Source: JALXDT01 sp964634755 | Lineage (GTDB): Bacteria > Acidobacteriota > Aminicenantia > JAMOAD01 | DNA length: 20,710 nucleotides | Assembly: GCA_964634755.1 (NCBI GenBank) | Contig: CAZWJH010000042.1 | Location: 1 to 20,710 of the forward strand | Direction: 5' to 3' | In this document: piece after piece, positions 1 to 6,693 of the stretch | Position numbering within the stretch: the stretch's first letter is position 1 | Layout: each line of letters begins with the position of its first letter | Position numbers and translations under genes: made by a program | Notes under the pieces: model-generated | Databases searched by the model: none | What the model was told of the DNA's origin: nothing | The model's input: only the letters and a program-made list of their open reading frames with translations

Positions 1-262
1 TTGCGATTTTTCTTATTTATTCTTAACTATTCTCGCTTATTCGAGTTTTTGGGTATTTAGCCTAAAAGTCTAGCAATAGATTTAAAGCCGACCAGCAGAG
101 TATCTGAACATTAAAAAACAAATATCCCCTAAAAAATTGAGGAATTATTGCCAATAGCTCAACATACACAAATAATAGGATAAACTTAAATGCATAAATT
201 GGTTTTTTCCTTCCTTTGGGGATGTATTAAGAAAGTTCAAATTATTAAAAATTATAAAAAAT
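1..262. other. AT-rich flank, no gene recognised
   Basis: This stretch lies downstream of the DsrE2-family gene and at the window edge. It holds no convincing reading frame or RNA gene. A weak 4-bp CTCG/CGAG hairpin (32-45) followed by five T is the only structure I noticed, and it is too short to call a terminator. Confidence 0.4.
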
Positions 263-748
263 TTAAATAAAAATTATCTGGGATCCAGCCGCTCTCTTAT
301 AAAATTCTCCAACCGTTAAAATCCCGTCAAGATCATTATACAAATCTTCTTTTTTCAATTTAAACATTTCAACCGCTAATTTACAGGCAAATATTTTTCC
401 CCCTGAAGCAGTTATTATCTCCAAAAACTCACTTACAGATGGAATATCCAGCTTTTCCACCTCTTTTTTTATCATAACTGAGACCGCTGCCTCAACTCCC
501 GGAAGCATTCCTATGATTGTCGGGAAGGGAAGACCACCGGGCATGGAAAGAGCAGGATTCCCCACAGTGGCAACATGTAGTTTATCCATTTTCTTTTTCG
601 TTATTGCATCAAGCCCGAAAAAGGTGAAAAACATATCAACCTCAATCCCTTCCATTCTTGCTCCATTAGCAAGTATAAGGGCAGCATAAACACTGTCAAT
701 AGTTCCTTTTGAGCATATAATGGATACTTTCTTAATCTTTTCACTCAT
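263..748 (-). CDS. DsrE2/DsrF-like family protein (sulfur-carrier type)
   Basis: The 161-residue protein fits the DsrE/DsrF/DsrH-like family, DsrE2 branch. These are small cytoplasmic proteins with a Rossmann-like fold that hand on persulfide sulfur or bind partner sulfurtransferases. Seen: an N-terminal beta strand ending in Cys12, a long glycine/proline-rich central loop (about 60-85) and a second conserved-type cysteine, Cys122, in a FACKLA context where this family carries its active cysteine. There are no membrane segments. The start is the ATG at 748, with a GTGAGG ribosome-binding site that overlaps the TGA stop of the upstream DsrC-like gene; the intergenic space is 9 bases, so the two are co-transcribed and probably coupled. 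The family call is good; the physiological partner and substrate are inferred from the neighbour only. Confidence 0.8.
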   Translation of the reverse strand: MSEKIKKVSIICSKGTIDSVYAALILANGARMEGIEVDMFFTFFGLDAITKKKMDKLHVATVGNPALSMPGGLPFPTIIGMLPGVEAAVSVMIKKEVEKLDIPSVSEFLEIITASGGKIFACKLAVEMFKLKKEDLYNDLDGILTVGEFYKRAAGSQIIFI

Positions 749-757
749 TGTAAAGCC

Positions 758-1069
758 TCACACACAGCCTGCCGGCTTAGGTACACCGGCAATTAATGAT
801 GCCTTTTTCAAAGGTCCATCAGGAAACAGTTGATAAAACTCTTTAATGGAAACTATTCCGGATTTTCCTATTTTTCTGATGGAAAGAGACTCACCACTCT
901 TAATTTTTTCTCTGATAAATTTAATAATTTCAAAATGTTTGTCGGTAAGTGCAATTCCAACTTCTTTAGCAATCTCTTTTGCAAGCTCCTCATTCCAATC
1001 ATCCATATCTGCAAGATAACCACTCTTATCTACTTCAACTGTAAAATTTCCGAATGTTTTCTCGGGCAT
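758..1069 (-). CDS. DsrC/TusE family sulfur-relay protein with a single C-terminal cysteine
   Basis: A 103-residue protein of the DsrC/TusE family, which carries sulfur on a flexible C-terminal arm. The arm is clear: GVPKPAGCV, with the penultimate cysteine (CysB, Cys102) that bears persulfide or trisulfide in the family. True dissimilatory DsrC has a second cysteine (CysA) eleven residues earlier; here that position is serine (KASLIAG), so it is the TusE-like or regulatory one-cysteine type. An upstream in-frame ATG at 1078 would add three residues, but the AAAGG ribosome-binding site directly abuts it; the ATG at 1069 has normal spacing of about 9 bases and gives MPEKTFG, so I chose it. It is followed after 9 bases by a DsrE2-family gene. 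A role in tRNA thiolation or in cytosolic sulfur trafficking is possible; no tusBCD or dsrAB genes are in view. Confidence 0.85.
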   Translation of the reverse strand: MPEKTFGNFTVEVDKSGYLADMDDWNEELAKEIAKEVGIALTDKHFEIIKFIREKIKSGESLSIRKIGKSGIVSIKEFYQLFPDGPLKKASLIAGVPKPAGCV

Positions 1070-1097
1070 AATAAACATCCTTTGTTAATTAGATAAG

Positions 1098-1126
1098 ACT
1101 TTAACAAATTAAAAATAAAATATCAA
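1098..1126 (-). promoter_or_regulatory. Predicted promoter of the DsrC-like/DsrE2-like unit
   Basis: On the minus strand, a TTGATA -35 box (1126-1121) is followed by a 17-bp spacer and TAAAGT (1103-1098). The start point would be near 1091, giving a leader of about 21 bases that contains the AAAGG ribosome-binding site. Four of six -10 bases match consensus. Confidence 0.5.
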
Positions 1127-1202
1127 ATACTTTAATTGAATCTCATTTAACGATTTAAACTACAAATTTTTAATTCGTTGTTTTTTTAATTATTTAAAAT
1201 AC

Positions 1203-1652
1203 TTAATCGTATGCCTTTCTGATTTCCTCATTATCGAGAACCGGTTCCAATATCTCTTTCCACCAATCCTCCTCCCAAGTACCCAAACTTTTGTGTGTTT
1301 TATAATATTTTTCAGGAATCGGGTGCGTACCATAAACAACCTTAATCCCATACTTTTCTTCAATAAATTTTTTAAAATACCTTACATAGGGACAGGGTGG
1401 ATAGCCCACTATAAAACCTGTAGCAAGATGAATTACGGAGACACCATTTTTTTTCATCTCTTCAGGGGTATATTCAATATTTCCTCCGGGACATCCCCCG
1501 CAGCTTGTAAATCCTGCCACAACAACATTATCGTTTTTGTCATAGATTTTAAAAGCACCTTCTCTGTTCTCCAATGCCCTGAAACATTTTCCGCCAGCAC
1601 AGCTTTTGTAACGATCACAAATAATTATTCCGATTTTTATTGTTTTACCCAT
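1203..1652 (-). CDS. CGGC domain-containing protein (putative metal-binding)
   Basis: A 149-residue protein of the CGGC-domain family, small cysteine-rich proteins found mostly in anaerobes and thought to bind a metal; no enzyme activity is established that I know of. The naming CGGC motif is at residues 51-54, followed by PGG. Other likely ligands are Cys12, Cys18 and Cys23 near the N-terminus, Cys87 in a YPPCPY context, and His110. The domain fills nearly the whole protein; there is no signal peptide or membrane segment. The ATG at 1652 has an excellent AGGAGGT site six bases upstream. It lies upstream of the DsrC-like gene on the same strand but is separated by about 130 bases that hold a separate promoter, so it is probably its own transcript. 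The association with sulfur-relay genes suggests a redox, metal or sulfur role (inference). Confidence 0.85.
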   Translation of the reverse strand: MGKTIKIGIIICDRYKSCAGGKCFRALENREGAFKIYDKNDNVVVAGFTSCGGCPGGNIEYTPEEMKKNGVSVIHLATGFIVGYPPCPYVRYFKKFIEEKYGIKVVYGTHPIPEKYYKTHKSLGTWEEDWWKEILEPVLDNEEIRKAYD

Positions 1653-1702
1653 AATAACCTCCTTTTATTTTTTACGGAATTAAAAAAGTTTTGTTTACCC
1701 AC

Positions 1703-1730
1703 TTTCCAATAAATTAAAAAATGCTATAAT
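1703..1730 (+). promoter_or_regulatory. Predicted promoter of tatD with extended -10; leaderless start
   Basis: A perfect TATAAT (1725-1730) preceded by TG one base upstream (extended -10, 1722-1723) is paired with TTTCCA (1703-1708) at 16 bp. The expected transcription start, six to seven bases after the -10 box, falls at about 1736-1737, the A or T of the tatD ATG at 1736. No Shine-Dalgarno exists upstream of that ATG. Confidence 0.65.
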
Positions 1731-1735
1731 TAAAA

Positions 1736-2521
1736 ATGAAAAATAAAGGATACTATATAGACCCTCATTTTCATCTCGAAAGCAAAAAATTTTCGGAAGA
1801 CAGAAAAGAAATAATAAAGAGAGCAAAAGATTCAGGATTAAAGTATCTTTTATCTCCCATGGATTTTACTGATGAAGAGGCAGAAATTAAACCTGTAAGA
1901 GAGATAGTTGAAAAAACAGAGGATTATTACCTTGCCTTCGGTGTTCATCCTCACAATGCAAAGTACTGGAATTCAGAAACAGAAAAAAAACTTTTAGCAC
2001 TTCTTGAAAATAATAGAGTAAAGGCAGTGGGAGAGATAGGGCTTGATTTTTATTATAATTTTTCCCCGAAAGAAGAGCAAATTGCAGCTTTTAAGGCACA
2101 GATAGAAATTGCAAAAGAGTTTGGTTTGCCTATCATAATTCACCTTAGGGATGCTTTTGATGATGCTGCAAAAATACTTTTTGAAAACGGGATAAAAGGA
2201 GTTTTGCATAGTTATACCGGAAAGCCAGACTTTTTAAAAGAGGGTTTAAAATTCGGATACTTTGCTTCATTCTCAGGGATGATTACCTTTAAAAAGGCAG
2301 ACAATATAAGAGAATCTTTTATGGAAACTCCCCTTGAAGGACTTCTTTTGGAGACAGATGCTCCATATCTTGCACCTGTACCAAAGCGGGGAAAGAGGAA
2401 TGAGCCCTCCTTTGTAGTATATACATACAAAAAAGCATCGGAGCTTTTGAATATTAATGAAGAAAAGATAAAAAGACAATTGGAGGTTAACTTTGAGAAA
2501 CTCTTTTTACCACAAATCTAA
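1736..2521 (+). CDS. tatD: TatD family metal-dependent hydrolase/DNase
   Basis: A 261-residue TatD-family protein with the amidohydrolase TIM-barrel fold; characterised members are metal-dependent DNases (3'-5' exonuclease activity) in the cytoplasm. The metal-binding set is complete: His11 and His13 in the DPHFHLE motif, Glu100 in GEIGLDFY, His136 in IIIHLRDA, His158 in LHSYTG and Asp208 in LLLETDAPYLAP. Length is normal for the family. The ATG at 1736 is the only start that keeps the first histidine motif near the N-terminus; it has no ribosome-binding site and sits at the predicted transcription start, so translation is probably leaderless. The gene end overlaps the ggt start by 29 bases, making tatD the first gene of a four-gene unit. 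The specific substrate (DNA repair versus quality control) cannot be told from sequence. Confidence 0.92.
   Translation: MKNKGYYIDPHFHLESKKFSEDRKEIIKRAKDSGLKYLLSPMDFTDEEAEIKPVREIVEKTEDYYLAFGVHPHNAKYWNSETEKKLLALLENNRVKAVGEIGLDFYYNFSPKEEQIAAFKAQIEIAKEFGLPIIIHLRDAFDDAAKILFENGIKGVLHSYTGKPDFLKEGLKFGYFASFSGMITFKKADNIRESFMETPLEGLLLETDAPYLAPVPKRGKRNEPSFVVYTYKKASELLNINEEKIKRQLEVNFEKLFLPQI
2482..2495 (+). promoter_or_regulatory. Ribosome-binding site and TTG start of ggt, inside tatD
   Basis: GGAGG at 2482-2486 is followed by six bases and a TTG codon at 2493. No ATG or GTG follows before the signal peptide, so this TTG decides the start of the gamma-glutamyltransferase gene. Confidence 0.75.
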
Positions 2522-4163
2522 ACAATTTTTTATTTTATTATTAATAATTGCTTTTACCTCCCCCTTATTTTCTTATGAAGCGGGGATAAGTGCTGATGAG
2601 CCTTTGGCTGTTCTGGCGGGAAAGAGAATAATAGAGAAAGGTGGAAATGCTGTGGATGCAGCTGTTGCAATCGGTTTTGTTATGGCTGTGACCTACCCCC
2701 AAGCCGGAAACTTAGGAGGCGGAGGATTTATGATAATAAAAATGAAAGGTAAAGAGCCTGTTTTTATAGATTATAGGGAAACCGCCCCCTCAAAATTCGA
2801 TTTAAAAGCCTTTTTTGATGAAAAGGGAAATTTTGTAAGAACCCGCTCCCTGTACGGATACCTTGCATCGGGAGTCCCCGGTACGGTCAAAGGGCTTTAC
2901 AAAGCTTGGAAAATGTTCGGAAAACTTGAATGGAAAACCTTGCTACAACCGGCAATAGAGTTAGCCGAAAAAGGATTTATCATTAGACCACACCTTGCAA
3001 AATCATTTAAAAAATATGAAAAATTATTCAAACATTTCCCTGATTCCGAGAAAATTTTTCTAAACAATGGGAGAGGTTATATGGCAGGGGATATTCTTAT
3101 CCAGCCTGAACTTGCCCGCACTTTAAAACTAATAGCGGAAAAGGGACCTGATGGGTTTTACAAAGGAGAAACAGCAGAGAAGATAGAAAAGGATTTTACC
3201 TCCCACGGCGGATGGATTACGAAAGAGGATCTTGAAAATTATAAGGCAATTGTAAGAAAACCGGTAATTATTGACTACAAAGGATACAAAATTATTTTAC
3301 CATCTTTGCCATCTTCAGGAGGTCCGGTTATTGCAGAAATTTTAAACATATTTAAGAATTTTAAGATACCCGAAGATGATGTTTTCTATTACAATCTGCT
3401 TGCCGAAGCTATGAAAGTTTCATTTTTCGATAGATCATACTATATGGGAGATTATGATTTTCACAAAGATTTGCCCTTCAATGCTTTCTTAAATCCAGAA
3501 TATGCAAATGAAAAGGCAAAATTAATTAAGATCGGAAAGGTTTTGAAAATAGAAAGAGAGAAGATGCCATCACCTTTTAGCTTTGAAAAAAACAATACAA
3601 CCCACTTTTCAGTCGTGGACAGAGAGGGAAATGCAGTGTCAAACACATATACACTTAACTCTATATTTGGCTCCGGAGTAATTGCAAAGGGTACGGGAGT
3701 CATAATGAACAATGAGATAGATGATTTTGGCTTCGGTGAAAAAAATGCAAATCAATTTGGTCTTATTACATCAAAGTATAATCTTGCGGGTCCGGGGAAA
3801 AGAATGTTAAGTTCAATGAGTCCTGTAATTGCTTTAAAAGATGGAAAACCTCACATAATTTCCGGAGCAGCGGGAGGACCTAAAATCATAAGTGCAACCA
3901 TTCAGATAATTTTAAATATAGTGGAAAGAGGAATGAATTTAAAAAAAGCGGCAGAATATCCCCGAATTCACCACCAGTATCTTCCGGATATTTTATTTGT
4001 AGATAAAAATATGCCGGATAATTATGTAAAAAAATTGGAAAAAATCGGATACAAAGTAAAAAGAAGAGCATCAATTGCAATTGCAAACTCCATTTTAATT
4101 GAAAATGAAAAGACATACATAAAACCTGACAGAAAAAAGGTTGGTTACGGAGTCTCATTTTAA
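2493..4163 (+). CDS. ggt: Gamma-glutamyltransferase, exported
   Basis: A 556-residue gamma-glutamyltransferase (Ntn-hydrolase), made as one chain that cuts itself to expose a catalytic threonine. It cleaves the gamma-glutamyl bond of glutathione and related peptides, releasing or transferring glutamate. A signal peptide covers about residues 1-28 (charged start, hydrophobic 11-24), so it acts in the periplasm. Visible motifs: NAVDAAVA (52-59), GGGGFM (75-80), the substrate-binding arginine Arg95 in DYRETAP, the self-cleavage site with nucleophile Thr369 in TTHFSVVD, NTYTLNSIFGSG (384-395), the oxyanion serines 440-441 in MLSSMSP and SGAAGGPKI (457-465). Translation starts at TTG with GGAGG upstream, inside tatD. 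The stop at 4163 abuts the ATG of the GltS-like symporter, which fits periplasmic glutamate release followed by uptake. Confidence 0.95.
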   Translation: MRNSFYHKSKQFFILLLIIAFTSPLFSYEAGISADEPLAVLAGKRIIEKGGNAVDAAVAIGFVMAVTYPQAGNLGGGGFMIIKMKGKEPVFIDYRETAPSKFDLKAFFDEKGNFVRTRSLYGYLASGVPGTVKGLYKAWKMFGKLEWKTLLQPAIELAEKGFIIRPHLAKSFKKYEKLFKHFPDSEKIFLNNGRGYMAGDILIQPELARTLKLIAEKGPDGFYKGETAEKIEKDFTSHGGWITKEDLENYKAIVRKPVIIDYKGYKIILPSLPSSGGPVIAEILNIFKNFKIPEDDVFYYNLLAEAMKVSFFDRSYYMGDYDFHKDLPFNAFLNPEYANEKAKLIKIGKVLKIEREKMPSPFSFEKNNTTHFSVVDREGNAVSNTYTLNSIFGSGVIAKGTGVIMNNEIDDFGFGEKNANQFGLITSKYNLAGPGKRMLSSMSPVIALKDGKPHIISGAAGGPKIISATIQIILNIVERGMNLKKAAEYPRIHHQYLPDILFVDKNMPDNYVKKLEKIGYKVKRRASIAIANSILIENEKTYIKPDRKKVGYGVSF

Positions 4164-5375
4164 ATGCAGATTTTAGCAGCTTTCACTGTAATTCTCTTTA
4201 TAATGGCAATCGGAGACATTATTTCAATTAAAACAAAGGCATATATTCCATCAGTATTTATTTCAGCCCTTATATTTTTAATCGGCTTCTGGACAATATT
4301 TCCAAAAGACCTGATGGAAATAGCAGGATTTTCAAAAGCTCTTATTAAGCTGAGCATATATTTGATTTTGGTTCATATGGGAACATTAATGAGTTTAAAG
4401 GAGCTTTTTGAGCAGTGGAAAGTCGTGGTAATTTCATTTGCCGGTATTTTAGGAGTGATTGTGATGACAATGAGCTTTGGTATATTACTTTTTGGGAAAG
4501 AGCTTTCAATAGTAGCAACCCCACCCCTTACAGGAGGAATAGTGGCCTCTTTTATGATGTCAGAAGCAGCAGCTTCAAAAGGGCTTGAATCTCTTGCTAT
4601 TCTTGCAATCATAATATACATAATGCAGGGTTTTGCAGGCTATCCTCTCACAGCAATAATGCTAAAAAAAGAGGGGAAAAGATTACTTAAAGAGTTCAGA
4701 GAAAATGAGAAATATAAAGGAAAGGTAAAAGATGAAAGTTCAAGAACCTCAAAATTAAAAATCTTCTCAACTCTTCCTGAAAAATATCAGACAGTTTATA
4801 TGCTTTTGACAAAAACCGGTTTTGTTGCCCTTCTTTCAATAGGATTTGCTTCTCTTACACATGAATTCATATCAAGTTATGTCGTATGCCTCGTATTCGG
4901 AGTGATTGCAGCTGAAATAGGATTTATTGAAAGAAAGGCTTTAAATGCTTCATCCTCTTTTGGCTTTATAATCACTGTGATTATGGCATACATCTTCTCT
5001 CAGCTTTCAAAATCAACTCCGGAAATGATTGGAAAACTTCTNNNNNNNNNNNNNNNNNNNNNNNNNNNNNNNNNNNNNNNNNNNNNNNNNNNNNNNNNNN
5101 NNNNNNNNNNNNNNNNNNNNNNNNNNNNNNNNNNNNNNNNNGGAAAACTTCTGGGACTTACAAAGGAAATGTCATTTTCAGTCTCCTTGACAGCCCTTTA
5201 CGGGTTTCCTCCTAACTACATTCTTACGGAAGAAGCATCAAAAGCCCTTGCGGGAAATGAAGATGAGAAGGAATATCTTATGGATATAATGCTACCTCAA
5301 ATGTTAGTCGGAGGTTTTACAACAGTAACAATAGTATCCGTAATATTAGCCGGAATCTTCTCAAAACTTTTGTAG
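4164..5375 (+). CDS. GltS-like sodium/glutamate-type symporter, interrupted by an assembly gap
   Basis: An inner-membrane transporter resembling the sodium/glutamate symporter (GltS/ESS) group; the exact substrate is inferred. Two inverted half-repeats are visible. The first has four membrane helices, a loop with PPLTGG (about 119-124) that looks re-entrant, and a fifth helix; the second has helices from about 215, a matching loop with LYGFPPNY, and a last helix at the C-terminus. The second half lacks its fourth helix, and the 100-N run falls exactly there, so the missing helix is probably in the gap. The reading frame is kept on both sides. ATG follows the ggt stop with no spacer, with GGAG about 11 bases upstream. 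The true length is unknown. Location after ggt and before an M20 amidohydrolase supports amino-acid uptake. Confidence 0.72.
   Translation: MQILAAFTVILFIMAIGDIISIKTKAYIPSVFISALIFLIGFWTIFPKDLMEIAGFSKALIKLSIYLILVHMGTLMSLKELFEQWKVVVISFAGILGVIVMTMSFGILLFGKELSIVATPPLTGGIVASFMMSEAAASKGLESLAILAIIIYIMQGFAGYPLTAIMLKKEGKRLLKEFRENEKYKGKVKDESSRTSKLKIFSTLPEKYQTVYMLLTKTGFVALLSIGFASLTHEFISSYVVCLVFGVIAAEIGFIERKALNASSSFGFIITVIMAYIFSQLSKSTPEMIGKLXXXXXXXXXXXXXXXXXXXXXXXXXXXXXXXXXXGKLLGLTKEMSFSVSLTALYGFPPNYILTEEASKALAGNEDEKEYLMDIMLPQMLVGGFTTVTIVSVILAGIFSKLL
5042..5141. other. Assembly gap 1 (100 N), inside the GltS-like gene
   Basis: A run of exactly 100 N, the usual filler for a gap of unknown size. The same 11 bases, GGAAAACTTCT, abut the gap on both sides (5031-5041 and 5142-5152) and are in the same codon frame. 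Confidence 0.98.
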
Positions 5376-5386
5376 GAGGTAAAAAA

Positions 5387-6550
5387 ATGGATATTAAAAA
5401 TGAGGTAAACTCCATAAAAGATTATATCGTTGAGCTAAGAAGGCATTTTCACAAAAATCCGGAGCCAAGCTGGAAAGAGTTTGAAACTTCGGAGTTCATA
5501 AAGGAGGAATTAAAAAATTTGGAAATCCCATTTGAGGAAATCGCAAAAACCGGCGTTATTGCAAAGATAGGGAGGGGAAACAAAAAAGTTGCTCTTAGAG
5601 CTGACATTGATGCTCTTGAAATAGAAGAGCTTAATAACAAAGAATATAAATCAGAAAAAAAAGGATTAATGCACGCGTGCGGGCATGATGGTCATATTGC
5701 CATGCTCCTCGGAGCTGCAAAAATATTGAAAAAATATGAAAGTGAGCTTAAAGGTGAGATCAGATTAATTTTCCAGTCCGCTGAAGAGCTCGGCGAAGGA
5801 GCAAAGGAAATCATAAAAGAGAGAGGCCTTGAAGGAGTTGACAATATATTTGGCATCCATCTTTGGAGCGGACTTGGGACAGGGAAGCTTTCAATCATGC
5901 CGGGAGAGATAATGGCATCCGCTGATTTATTTTCAATAAAAATCAAAGGAAAGGGAGGGCACGGTTCAATGCCCCATCAGGGAGTTGATGCTGCTGTTAT
6001 AGGCGCCTCCATTGTACTCAATTTACAAACAATAGTCAGCAGAGAGATAAGTTCACTTGAGCCTACTGTGGTAAGCGTGGGTAAGATAGTTTCAGGAACA
6101 AGATACAATATAATAGCCCATGAAGCTTTAATAGAGGGAACAGTAAGAAGTTTTAATGATGAGCTAAGACAAACCATACCAGAAAGAATAAAGAGAATCT
6201 CAGAAAATATCGCAAAGGCTCACAGAGCTGAAGCAGAGCTTGAATATCTTTGGGGACCACCTCCTTTGAAAAATGATGCTGAATCAGCCCAAAGAGCCAA
6301 AAAATGTGCAAAATCGTTCTTCGGAGAAGATTCCATAAACAATCCAATAGGAAAAATAATGGCAGCAGAAGATTTTGCATATTACCTTAAAGAAATTCCG
6401 GGTGTATTCGCATTCGTGGGTTCGGGGAATAAAGAAAAAGGCACGGATTTTCCCCATCATCATCCTAAATTTGATATTGATGAAGATGCTCTTCTTGTGG
6501 GAGCTTCCCTTCACATAAAATATGCCATTGATTTCTTAAATGAAAATTAA
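5387..6550 (+). CDS. M20 family amidohydrolase (N-acyl amino acid / hippurate hydrolase type)
   Basis: A 387-residue M20D-type metallo-amidohydrolase, a cytoplasmic enzyme family that removes acyl groups from amino acids or cleaves related amides. Metal ligands and motifs are all present: LRADIDALE (70-78), Cys98 and His100 in HACGHDGH, Glu133-Glu134 in SAEELGEG, His158 in GIHLW, and the C-terminal HHHP (357-360). The lid/dimerisation domain is at about 180-290 with GKGGHGSMPH (188-197). Length is normal. The ATG at 5387 has an ideal AGGAGGT that overlaps the TAG stop of the symporter, so it is the last gene of the tatD-ggt-symporter unit. It may process acylated amino acids brought in by the symporter; the acyl group and amino acid cannot be read from sequence. 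Confidence 0.92.
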   Translation: MDIKNEVNSIKDYIVELRRHFHKNPEPSWKEFETSEFIKEELKNLEIPFEEIAKTGVIAKIGRGNKKVALRADIDALEIEELNNKEYKSEKKGLMHACGHDGHIAMLLGAAKILKKYESELKGEIRLIFQSAEELGEGAKEIIKERGLEGVDNIFGIHLWSGLGTGKLSIMPGEIMASADLFSIKIKGKGGHGSMPHQGVDAAVIGASIVLNLQTIVSREISSLEPTVVSVGKIVSGTRYNIIAHEALIEGTVRSFNDELRQTIPERIKRISENIAKAHRAEAELEYLWGPPPLKNDAESAQRAKKCAKSFFGEDSINNPIGKIMAAEDFAYYLKEIPGVFAFVGSGNKEKGTDFPHHHPKFDIDEDALLVGASLHIKYAIDFLNEN

Positions 6551-6593
6551 GTAAAAGCTCTGAGCTAAACTATCTTTTATTTTGCCAAATTAA

Positions 6594-6693
6594 NNNNNNN
6601 NNNNNNNNNNNNNNNNNNNNNNNNNNNNNNNNNNNNNNNNNNNNNNNNNNNNNNNNNNNNNNNNNNNNNNNNNNNNNNNNNNNNNNNNNNNNN
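6594..6693. other. Assembly gap 2 (100 N), removes the 5' end of the MCE gene
   Basis: Exactly 100 N. The left flank (6551-6593) is non-coding after the M20 gene; the right flank opens directly in the MCE reading frame. No terminal repeat is shared by the two flanks. The missing stretch must hold at least the N-terminal MCE domain and could hold further transport genes. Confidence 0.98.

Noticed and set aside
758..1078. Longer start of the DsrC-like gene at 1078, and dissimilatory DsrC function
   Set aside because: The AAAGG site touches the ATG at 1078 and is properly spaced for 1069. The CysA position is serine, so a canonical sulfite-reductase partner role is not supported.
1293..1712. 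139-codon plus-strand frame opposite the CGGC gene
   Set aside because: It is an antisense shadow of a clear family member, rich in Phe and Ile from AT-rich complement, with no ribosome-binding site.
5031..5152. 11-bp direct repeats at gap 1 as a target-site duplication of a mobile element
   Set aside because: No transposase or inverted ends are visible, the frame is kept, and the repeat sits exactly at an assembly break.
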